Source: SIG622 sp045652245
GTDB lineage: Bacteria; Bacillota; Clostridia; Oscillospirales; CAG-382
Assembly (NCBI GenBank): GCA_045652245.1
Contig: JAZRTY010000039.1
Coordinates: forward strand, 4,824-68,823
Direction of reading: 5' to 3'
Length of the DNA stretch: 64,000 nucleotides
The translations under genes and the position numbers were made by a program. A model generated the notes under the pieces. It did no database searches and had not been told where the DNA came from. It was given only the letters and a program-made list of their open reading frames with translations. Below are positions 43,262-50,531 of this stretch, in pieces. Numbering within the stretch: the stretch's first letter is position 1; every line of letters begins with the position of its first letter.

Positions 43262-43476
43262 AAGCCTTCCCCTTGAGGGGTAACGAAGTGGCGACGAGGT
43301 AGTGAATGACAGCCCGGTGCGGCTGTCAGAGCCGAGTCGGACCGAGCCGCAGCGAGACAGGTGGGTTTTGCGAAGCAAAACTCGGATGAGGTGGAAATTG
43401 TGTTGTGTGAAATATTAGAATAAACACCTCATCAGTCTCGCCTTGCTCGACAGCTTCCCCTCAAGGGGAAGCCTTT
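43262..43476 (-). repeat. palindromic repeat family B, enlarged copy that overlaps an MFS gene end
   Basis: It has AGCCTTCCCCTTGAGGGG at the left and CTTCCCCTCAAGGGGAAGCC at the right, GGTTTTGCGAAGCAAAACTCGGATGAGG and CACCTCATCAGTCTCGCC as inner parts, plus about 80 extra bases in the left arm (43284-43361) with CTGACAGCC-type hairpins. The right end contributes the last four codons and the TGA of the MFS gene on the minus strand. Confidence 0.8.
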
Positions 43477-44735
43477 TTATTTTTCTTCTTCACAACCGAA
43501 AATACAACAAGTGTCACAATCATAAGAATCGGAAAGGCTGCCGCAGCCATAAGACCACACTTGAGGCAAACGAGATTTACGTCAAGTCCGGAGAATATCG
43601 GATATGCAGAAACACTTTCAATGTTTACGGCATTTGATACAATTCCCGTGAAATACGGTCCGAGCGAACAGCCAAGGTCACCGAATATCGCAAGAAGCCC
43701 GAAAAGTGCCGTACCACCAAGAGGAAATTCACGTGCAGACAGGCTAAGTACTCCCGGCCACATAAGACTTACCGAAAAGCCACAGAGCGAACAGCCCATA
43801 AGAGCTACAACAGGACTTTTTGAGATGGTTATCATAGCATATGAGACAAGGCAGAGTACAGCACATACCAGAAGTCCGTGTGCTATTTTGAAACGAGAGC
43901 CGAAAACTCCGTAAAGTATTCTTCCGATTCCCATAAAGAAGGCAAAAGCACACGGACCGAGCAGGTCTCCTGCGACCTTTGAAATTCCGAGTCCTTTTTC
44001 TGCAAGCATTGATGCCCATTGAGCTACTGCAAGCTCTGCTGCTCCTCCACAGACCATAAGTATTGCTCCGAGAAGGAAGAATTTTGAAAAGACTATTTTT
44101 TTAATAGGTGTTCTTCTTTCCCCACTTACAAAGACAGGGAACGGAACCTTTAAAAAGAGCAGAGCGTTAATAAGTGGCACGAGCGACCACAAAACCGGGA
44201 TAAGATACCATATACTGTTGCCTATAAAATATAAAAGGAGAGTTGACAGAAGAACTACCGACACCTGCCCCCAGCAGTAAAAGGAATGCAGAAAAATCAT
44301 AGCTGCAGCCTTGGCGCCATTCTTTGAGCTTTCTGATTCTTCAATCGGTATTGCATCTATAATCGGGCTTATTACTACTTCGACAAGTCCACCGCCTACC
44401 GAGTAAAAGAAGGTTGCAATAATGAGTGCTGCATATGTATTCGGAATTACCATCGGAAGAAGTCCTAAAAAAGCAAGTCCCGTGAAGGAAAAAAGCTGCG
44501 ACAGAATAGCACAACTCTTAACACTCAGCCTTGTCAGAAGCTTTACCGAAACCATATCTGTAAAAATCTGTATTATAAAGTTCAATAGCACCAGCGTTCC
44601 GAGCTTTGCATTGTCAATGCCGTATGCATCACTGAAGATTACAAAAAATATCGGGGCAATATTTATTACGATTGCCTGTACGACATAGCCGATATAGCAG
44701 GCAATTTTTGTGTGTTTAAAGGATGGCTTTAACAT
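43461..44735 (-). CDS. major facilitator superfamily transporter
   Basis: A 424-residue protein with about 12 hydrophobic helices, resembling FucP-like or multidrug MFS members; substrate unknown. The ATG at 44735 (MLKPSFKHTKIACYIGYVV) lies eight bases after the prmC stop and overlaps its ribosome site; an earlier in-frame start at 44783 would run inside prmC. Conserved loops include GRILYGVFGSRF and LFGLLAIFGDLGCSLGPYF. The last residues (NKKASP and stop) are encoded by the right end of a family B repeat, so the original C-terminus may have been altered by its insertion. It occupies the place where prfA often lies next to prmC. Confidence 0.85.
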   Translation of the reverse strand: MLKPSFKHTKIACYIGYVVQAIVINIAPIFFVIFSDAYGIDNAKLGTLVLLNFIIQIFTDMVSVKLLTRLSVKSCAILSQLFSFTGLAFLGLLPMVIPNTYAALIIATFFYSVGGGLVEVVISPIIDAIPIEESESSKNGAKAAAMIFLHSFYCWGQVSVVLLSTLLLYFIGNSIWYLIPVLWSLVPLINALLFLKVPFPVFVSGERRTPIKKIVFSKFFLLGAILMVCGGAAELAVAQWASMLAEKGLGISKVAGDLLGPCAFAFFMGIGRILYGVFGSRFKIAHGLLVCAVLCLVSYAMITISKSPVVALMGCSLCGFSVSLMWPGVLSLSAREFPLGGTALFGLLAIFGDLGCSLGPYFTGIVSNAVNIESVSAYPIFSGLDVNLVCLKCGLMAAAAFPILMIVTLVVFSVVKKKNKKASP

Positions 44736-44742
44736 TTTTATC

Positions 44743-45588
44743 TCACTTTTCTTTTTTTCTTCCGAGAACAACTCTCTCGACACCGAAGATGTCTGTCAGC
44801 ACCTCGGTTTCCATTTTGCGATATTTCAAGATTGCTTCAACCTGGCGTACCGTATCGTAGCCTGCTTCAAGAAGCAAAATGCCATCGTCCTCAAGAAATC
44901 TTGAGGAATAACGCTGTGCTATCATTTTATAGAATTCAAGTCCGTCGAAGCCTCCGTCAAAGGCAATTCTCGGCTCATACTTCATTGTTTCCGAAAAATT
45001 ATCCACATCCTTCGTTTTGACATAAGGGGGATTGGAAAGGATACAGTCGGGTATTTTTATCGGGATAAAGTCTTCAAGAGAGCAGTTTATAAGCTCAAGT
45101 CTTTTTTCTACCTTGTGATATTTTGCATTCTTTTCGGCGTAAGCAAGGGCGTCCTTTGAAATGTCAACTGCAGTTCCCGTCACGTCACTTCGGTTGTTGA
45201 GAATCGCAACAGAAATACAACCACTTCCCGTACACAAATCTATAAAATGCCCACCCTCGGGGATAAGGTTTATTGCTTTTTCAACAAGCAATTCTGTTTC
45301 GGGCCTCGGAATAAGGCACCCACTTCCACAGAACATACGAAGTCCGAAGAACTCCCATTCTCCGATAATATATTGAAGTGGCTCACACCTTTCACGACGT
45401 GCGATTGCTTCAGTTAACTTTTCAAGAGTTTCCTGTGGGATTATTTCGTGCCGTATTGCAAGTAAATGAGCCTTTGTGATTTTTGCAAAGTGGCAGATTA
45501 AAATTGATATTTCAAATTCGGGATTTTCTACATCCTTTATTGCCGATAATCTTTTCTTCGCTTCTGTTTTAAATTCGCTGTAAGTCAT
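44743..45588 (-). CDS. prmC: peptide chain release factor N5-glutamine methyltransferase
   Basis: Methylates the GGQ glutamine of RF1/RF2. At 281 residues it is standard, with an N-terminal helical domain (TYSEFKTEAKKRLSAI), AdoMet motif I FIDLCTGSGCISVAIL (about residues 114-129) and the catalytic NPPYV (about residues 185-189). RBS AGGTGA is five bases before the ATG. It follows the DUF1385 gene by 25 bases, the usual neighbour order. No prfA is in this window. Confidence 0.96.
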   Translation of the reverse strand: MTYSEFKTEAKKRLSAIKDVENPEFEISILICHFAKITKAHLLAIRHEIIPQETLEKLTEAIARRERCEPLQYIIGEWEFFGLRMFCGSGCLIPRPETELLVEKAINLIPEGGHFIDLCTGSGCISVAILNNRSDVTGTAVDISKDALAYAEKNAKYHKVEKRLELINCSLEDFIPIKIPDCILSNPPYVKTKDVDNFSETMKYEPRIAFDGGFDGLEFYKMIAQRYSSRFLEDDGILLLEAGYDTVRQVEAILKYRKMETEVLTDIFGVERVVLGRKKEK

Positions 45589-45613
45589 TTTTCACCTGTG
45601 TAGTATTGCTGTG

Positions 45614-46618
45614 TCAGTTATCGCTGTTTTCTTCCGGTTTTGTTTCTTCTGAAATTTCTTCTTCCTTATAGATATCGGGAAGTGAAGCCTTAAGGGATGC
45701 TATTGCTACCTCTATCATATCGTCTGTCGGCTCCTTTGTGGTAATTCTCTGTACCCAAAGTCCCGGAGCTGAAATAAGTCTTACAAAGGCATTGTCGTGT
45801 TTGCCTGCATATCTTATAAATTCATAGCCGAGTCCTACGACAATCGGAAGTGTCAGAAACTTCATTACGACATAAATTCCGTCCTTGAAGTTTGCAAAGG
45901 GAATTGAAATAAGAATACCGAGCACCATCATAACAACAAGGAAACTTGTTCCACATCTCGGGTGGAATCTTGATTGCTTTTTTACGTTTTCAACCGTCAA
46001 TTCTTCATACGCCTCGTGGCAGAAAATAGACTTGTGTTCAGCACCGTGATACATAAAGGTGCGCTTCATATCGGGGATAAGAGAAACAAGCTCTATATAT
46101 AAAAGGAAAATAACAATTCGGAGTACTCCCTGAATGAAGCTTTTGAGAACTGCAAAGCCGTAGTTTGCCTCTACCAAAGCTGAGGAAACGAATATATTTG
46201 AAATGAGCTTCGGCAGGTACATAAACAGAAATACCGAAAGCACAACCCCCAGAATTGTTCCGATAAAGGAGGCAACCGTTGCAATACTCTTGCCGAATTT
46301 CTCAGTCAGCCACTTTTCAAACTTTGACTCCTCTTCCTCCTCAAGTCCGAGCATATCAACTGAACGATTGATTGTATCAAAGCTCAATATCATAGAATCT
46401 ATAAAGCCGACAATTCCACGAATAAAGGGGATTCTGAAAAACTTACTTTTTGCTGTCAAGGATTTGCTGTTTCTTACGTCGGTTTTTATGTTTCCTTTTG
46501 TGTCACGGACAGAAATTGCAATTTTGTCCTTTGACTTCATCATAACGCCCTCAAGGACTGCCTGACCACCTGTTGTACCGAGTCTTTCGTTTGGGCAAAG
46601 TTTATTTTTACAAGACAT
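45614..46618 (-). CDS. DUF1385 domain membrane protein (YqhQ-like)
   Basis: A 334-residue protein of the DUF1385 family, predicted metal-dependent, with four to five hydrophobic segments. Signatures are GGQAVLEGVMMKSKDKIAISVR at the start, MYHGAEHKSIFCHEAYEELTVENVKKQSRFHPRCGTSFL (about residues 190-228, His/Glu/Cys-rich) and the late IRYAGKH. The C-tail is acidic. The biochemical role is unknown. AAAGGAAA precedes the ATG, and the gene leads the minus-strand operon DUF1385-prmC-MFS with a near-consensus promoter. Confidence 0.9.
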   Translation of the reverse strand: MSCKNKLCPNERLGTTGGQAVLEGVMMKSKDKIAISVRDTKGNIKTDVRNSKSLTAKSKFFRIPFIRGIVGFIDSMILSFDTINRSVDMLGLEEEEESKFEKWLTEKFGKSIATVASFIGTILGVVLSVFLFMYLPKLISNIFVSSALVEANYGFAVLKSFIQGVLRIVIFLLYIELVSLIPDMKRTFMYHGAEHKSIFCHEAYEELTVENVKKQSRFHPRCGTSFLVVMMVLGILISIPFANFKDGIYVVMKFLTLPIVVGLGYEFIRYAGKHDNAFVRLISAPGLWVQRITTKEPTDDMIEVAIASLKASLPDIYKEEEISEETKPEENSDN

Positions 46619-46658
46619 AATTTTTTCCTTTCAGATAAATGGGTGAAACTACATATAT

Positions 46659-46687
46659 ATTATAATTATATTTTCCGACTATTTCAA
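46659..46687 (-). promoter_or_regulatory. promoter of the DUF1385-prmC operon
   Basis: Minus strand TTGAAA, 17-base spacer, TATAAT, 40 bases before the start codon. It diverges from the thrS operon promoter. Confidence 0.7.
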
Positions 46688-46760
46688 CAACAAAGTATGA
46701 ATTATCTATGTTTTTACACTTTTGAAACAACCTTTTCGGTAATGGGCAAAAAATCCCCCC

Positions 46761-46789
46761 TTGACAAAAGGTAAATGTGGTGCTATAAT
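46761..46789 (+). promoter_or_regulatory. promoter of the thrS T-box operon
   Basis: Perfect TTGACA, 17-base spacer, perfect TATAAT. Confidence 0.9.
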
Positions 46790-46794
46790 ATATG

Positions 46795-47036
46795 TAGATT
46801 TTAAAAGGCTATGAGAAAGACACGAAAATACAAGGGCGCTTTACAGAGAGTATGCTATTTCGGTGTAAGGTATACAGGCAGTCGGTATTTTTACCACTTT
46901 TGAGCTTTCGGGGGTAGCAACCCGAACGCAGATGCTGCGTTATGGCAAAATGAGGTATATTCTTTCGTGAATATATGAACTCGGGTGGAAACACGGTTAA
47001 TACTGTCCCGTCGGTGAGAAATCTCCGACGGGATAT
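46795..47036 (+). promoter_or_regulatory. T-box riboswitch, probably tRNA-Thr specific
   Basis: The leader has an AG-bulge-like stem I, the T-box core GGGTGGAAACACGG (46983-46996) and a terminator CCCGTCGG (47007-47014) / CCGACGGG (47025-47032) followed by ATATTTTT. The codon ACC at 46893-46895 followed by A fits a Thr specifier loop. The thrS gene downstream supports this. The specifier assignment is by eye. Confidence 0.85.
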
Positions 47037-47054
47037 TTTTATATAGGTGACAAA

Positions 47055-47930
47055 ATGAAAAAAAGAATACTTCTCGTTTCGGATATGCACTACACAACCC
47101 AGGAAACATACGAAGAGCTTGAAAAAATACATCCCGGAGCGAATACCTGCCCTGCATCCGGAACGGTGCTCGGAAAGACACAGCAACAAAAGCTTGAAAA
47201 ACTGATGAACGATATTTTCAAAGAGCACGAAAAAGAACCTCTTGATATGGTACTTATTCTCGGTGACCTTTCGGTTGATGATTATGATTTCAGGAGGCTT
47301 CCGGATAATTATTGCCGTAAGTTTAAAGAAGAGGTTATGGATAAGCTCCCCTGTCCTGTATATGCTCTGCCGGGAAACCACGACAGTCACTCGGAAGAAG
47401 TATGGCGACAAATCTTCGGGTATCCTCGAGAATATTCGGTAAAGCTCGGCAATAACATTTTCCTTATGCTTGATACCTTTAACAATCTTCCTGCAAAGGC
47501 AGGCTGTGGTGCAAGGTATAGCGGTATTGACCGGGAGTTTATAAAAAATGAGCTTTCAAAGTACGACGGTGACGAAAATGTATTTGTCTGCGCTCACTAC
47601 ATAAGACCTGACGAGGAAGAACTTTCGGAAATAAAAAATCTCAGGTGCCTTTTCAGGGGACACACGCACGAGAGTGAGCTTCTTGATTTTCACGGAAAGC
47701 CTCTTTTCGATATTGGCGGCTACGGCTATAACGGTGTGCGGCTTGAAAGTGGAAAATATACTTTTAATATTTTCTTTGAAAACTGTGCGTGGGGCTACAA
47801 TATGCTGGAGATTGAAGAAGACAGTATAAGCGTATATCACAGGCGAGTTGATATGACCTACAACGCCGAAAACGGAGTGTTTGATATTGCCGAAGAAATA
47901 AGCGACAGAAAAACAATAGACATAAAATAA
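47055..47930 (+). CDS. calcineurin-like metallophosphoesterase in the threonine T-box operon
   Basis: A 291-residue dinuclear metallophosphoesterase. Motifs: SDMH (residues 9-12), LILGDLSVDD, PGNHDSH, a lone His in VCAHYI and GHTHES. There is no signal peptide, so it is cytosolic; the substrate is unknown. AGGTGA lies four bases before the ATG. It is the first gene after the T-box and lies 27 bases before thrS, so both respond to uncharged tRNA-Thr. Confidence 0.88.
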   Translation: MKKRILLVSDMHYTTQETYEELEKIHPGANTCPASGTVLGKTQQQKLEKLMNDIFKEHEKEPLDMVLILGDLSVDDYDFRRLPDNYCRKFKEEVMDKLPCPVYALPGNHDSHSEEVWRQIFGYPREYSVKLGNNIFLMLDTFNNLPAKAGCGARYSGIDREFIKNELSKYDGDENVFVCAHYIRPDEEELSEIKNLRCLFRGHTHESELLDFHGKPLFDIGGYGYNGVRLESGKYTFNIFFENCAWGYNMLEIEEDSISVYHRRVDMTYNAENGVFDIAEEISDRKTIDIK

Positions 47931-47957
47931 AGGAAGAAAAAAGAAAGGAAATAAAAA

Positions 47958-49892
47958 ATGATTACAATTACACTAAAAGACGGAAGCACAAAACAAATTG
48001 AAAAAATGAGTGCATTCTCTCTTGCGCAGGAAATCAGCGCAGGTCTTGCAAGAGTAGCACTTGCAGTAAAGCTTGATGACAAGGTATGTGACCTTGCAAC
48101 AGAGATTGACTCTGACTGCACAGTTGAATTTCTCACTTTCGACTCGGACGAGGGCAAAAAGGTTTACAGACACACAACAAGCCACATTTTAGCGCAAGCA
48201 GTAAAAAGACTTTACCCGAATGCAAAGCTTGCAATAGGTCCTGCTATTGACAACGGTTTCTATTATGACTTTGATTCTGACATCTCTTTCTCTCCCGAAA
48301 TCCTCGAAAAGATAGAAGCCGAGATGAAGAAGATTATAAAAGAGGACATTCCGCTGAGAAGATATGTTCTTCCAAGAGCTGAAGCAATAAAAATGATGAA
48401 GGAAAAGAATGAACCGTACAAGGTAGAGCTGATAGAAGACCTGCCCGAGGGCGAAGAGGTTTCCTTCTATGAGCAGGGCGACTTTACCGACCTTTGTGCA
48501 GGTGCGCATCTTTCTTCAACAGGTAAAGTAAAGGCAATAAAGCTCACTTCCTGCACAGGTGCATACTGGAGAGGGGACTCTTCAAAGAAGATGCTTCAGA
48601 GAATTTACGGAACAGCTTTCCCGAAGCAGTCTGAGCTTGATGAGCATTTAGCACAGATTGAAGAAGCAAAGAAGCGTGACCACAACAAGCTCGGCCGTGA
48701 GCTTGAAATCTTCACAACAGTAGATTATATCGGTCAGGGACTTCCGATTATGCTCCCGAAGGGTACAAAGATTCTTCAGACACTTCAGAGATGGGTTGAA
48801 GATACCGAAGAAGCAAACGGCTGGGAGAGAACAAAAACTCCCCTCATGGCAAAGAGTGACCTTTATAAAATCTCAGGTCACTGGGATCACTACAAAGAAG
48901 GTATGTTCGTAATGGGAAGCGAGGAGGACGGAAAAGAGTGCTTTGCACTTCGTCCTATGACTTGTCCTTTCCAGTATCAGGCATATCTTAACAGAGCACG
49001 TTCCTACAGAGACCTGCCTATGCGTCTTGGTGAGACTTCAACACTTTTCAGAAACGAAGACTCAGGTGAGATGCACGGTCTTATCAGAGTTCGTCAGTTT
49101 ACAATTTCCGAAGGACATCTTATGTGTACTCCCGAACAGCTTGAGGACGAATTCAAGAAATGTCTTGAGCTTACAAATTATATGATGGAAACTCTCGGAC
49201 TTCGTGAAGATTTGTCCTACAGATTCTCACAGTGGGACCCCGAAGATAAAGAAAAGTATATCGGAACACCTGAGCAATGGGAAGAAGCACAGGGCGTTAT
49301 GAAGAACATCCTTGACGATATCGGAATTGAATACAAGGTAGGTGTCGGAGAAGCTGCGTTCTATGGTCCGAAGCTCGATATTCAGATAAAGAACGTACAC
49401 GGCAAAGAGGACACCCTCGTTACAATCCAGATTGACCAGATGTTAGCTCAGAAGTTCGGAATGGAATATGTAGATAAGGACGGCACAAAGAAGAACCCCT
49501 ACATTATTCACAGAACTTCAATTGGTTGTTATGAGAGAACACTTGCACTTCTTATCGAAAAGTACGCAGGTGCGTTCCCGACATGGCTTGCTCCTCTTCA
49601 GGTTAAAATTCTTCCTATCAGCGACAGTCAGCTTCCGTATGCTACAGAGCTTCTTGCAAAGCTCAAGAATGCAGGCGTACTCGTAGAGCTTGACGACAGA
49701 AACGAAAAAATCGGTTACAAGATTCGTGAAGCACAGCTCGAAAAAGTTCCTTATATGCTCGTTGTGGGCGACAAGGAAGTCGAAGCAGGTGCAGTTGCTG
49801 TCCGTTCAAGAAAGAACGGCGATATGGGTGCTATGCCGGCTGACGAATTTATCTCGAAGCTCCTTCTCGAAATTGCCAACAAGGAAAGGTAA
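47958..49892 (+). CDS. thrS: threonyl-tRNA synthetase
   Basis: Class II synthetase of 644 residues. Domains: TGS (1-60), editing/SAD domain with HTTSHILAQAV (about residues 75-85) and CAGAHLSSTG, catalytic core with motif 2 ETSTLFRNEDSGEMHGLIRVRQF and zinc-ligand context RPMTCPFQYQ, motif 3 HRTSIGCYERTLALLIEKYAG, and the C-terminal anticodon-binding domain from PLQVKILPISD. RBS AAAGGAAA lies upstream. Regulated by the T-box. Confidence 0.98.
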   Translation: MITITLKDGSTKQIEKMSAFSLAQEISAGLARVALAVKLDDKVCDLATEIDSDCTVEFLTFDSDEGKKVYRHTTSHILAQAVKRLYPNAKLAIGPAIDNGFYYDFDSDISFSPEILEKIEAEMKKIIKEDIPLRRYVLPRAEAIKMMKEKNEPYKVELIEDLPEGEEVSFYEQGDFTDLCAGAHLSSTGKVKAIKLTSCTGAYWRGDSSKKMLQRIYGTAFPKQSELDEHLAQIEEAKKRDHNKLGRELEIFTTVDYIGQGLPIMLPKGTKILQTLQRWVEDTEEANGWERTKTPLMAKSDLYKISGHWDHYKEGMFVMGSEEDGKECFALRPMTCPFQYQAYLNRARSYRDLPMRLGETSTLFRNEDSGEMHGLIRVRQFTISEGHLMCTPEQLEDEFKKCLELTNYMMETLGLREDLSYRFSQWDPEDKEKYIGTPEQWEEAQGVMKNILDDIGIEYKVGVGEAAFYGPKLDIQIKNVHGKEDTLVTIQIDQMLAQKFGMEYVDKDGTKKNPYIIHRTSIGCYERTLALLIEKYAGAFPTWLAPLQVKILPISDSQLPYATELLAKLKNAGVLVELDDRNEKIGYKIREAQLEKVPYMLVVGDKEVEAGAVAVRSRKNGDMGAMPADEFISKLLLEIANKER

Positions 49893-49896
49893 TATT

Positions 49897-50008
49897 ACGT
49901 GGGCTGCCGCCCACACCTGCCAAGCTTTTTGAAAAAAGCTTGACCAAAAACTTTAACACTTTGCGCCGTACTATTCCACTTCGTGAAACAGTACGGCGTG
50001 TATTTTTT
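49897..50008 (+). repeat. palindromic repeat family A, copy 3
   Basis: GTGGGCTGCCGCCCAC hairpin, CAAGCTTTTTGAAAAAAGCTTG hairpin, AAAAACTTTAACACTTTGCGCCG and the CCGTACTATTCC/GTACGG hairpin. It starts five bases after the thrS stop and may act as its terminator. Confidence 0.75.
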
Positions 50009-50288
50009 GCAAAAACAACTTGGTGTTTTTTTCTACACTGCGAGGTGTCAATTCGGAGAATTGACCGAGCCAAGGTTTGTTGCGAGAACAAAAGATATTA
50101 AATTTTTGGGAGAATGTCTTACGGCGAAAGGGTTTGTCAAGGGAAAAACCTTTCCCTTGACGAGTGCATTTTTGCATACTTTTTTTGCACGAATGTGAAA
50201 AAAGCATGTAGGGGTAGTAGGGGGCAACGCCCCATACAAAACAGTATAAAGTTGGAATTATGGGGGATATAACAAATTCTTGCGAATT
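50009..50288. other. gene-free repeat-like spacer
   Basis: No gene supported. It holds GTCAAGGGAAAAACCTTTCCCTTGAC (a perfect inverted repeat, 50138-50161), GCATTTTTGCATAC-type hairpins and a GGGGCAACGCCCC hairpin near 50221; similar pieces occur near 40259. Confidence 0.4.
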
Positions 50289-50345
50289 TCCCCCTCATCC
50301 GAGTTTTGTTACGCAAAACCCACCTTCCCCCGAGGGGGAAGGCTA
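50289..50345 (-). repeat. single L arm of repeat family B
   Basis: In reverse orientation: CCCCTCATCCGAGTTTTG ... CAAAACCC, then CCTTCCCCCGAGGGGGAAGG. The R arm is missing, so this is a solo arm. Confidence 0.75.
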
Positions 50346-50392
50346 TTAATGAATTGCCAACTGCGTTGTCATTGATAACCCCCACCCCCTAC

Positions 50393-50430
50393 TGTTACAA
50401 AAGTTACTTAAGTTACAGTTAAGTTACAAT
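50393..50430. repeat. GTTAC direct repeats upstream of the SLH gene
   Basis: Four copies of GTTAC (three within AAGTTAC) lie in about 36 bases just upstream of the -35 site. They may be an operator or curvature element; nothing else supports a specific regulator. Confidence 0.35.
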
Positions 50431-50443
50431 ACCTCAAAAGGTA

Positions 50444-50472
50444 TTGCAATTTTTTCTAAGTTGTAGTACAAT
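50444..50472 (+). promoter_or_regulatory. strong promoter of the S-layer-like gene
   Basis: TTGCAA, 17-base spacer, TACAAT, 59 bases before the start codon; the leader ends with AGGAGG. Confidence 0.75.
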
Positions 50473-50531
50473 ACAGTCAAGCAAATAGAATGTTTGCTAA
50501 TTCAAATTTATTTTTTTAGGAGGAACACACG

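Noticed and set aside
49971..50385. Short open frames on both strands in the repeat-rich spacer after thrS
   Set aside because: They are produced by the palindromic repeats and share translated repeat sequence rather than protein families.
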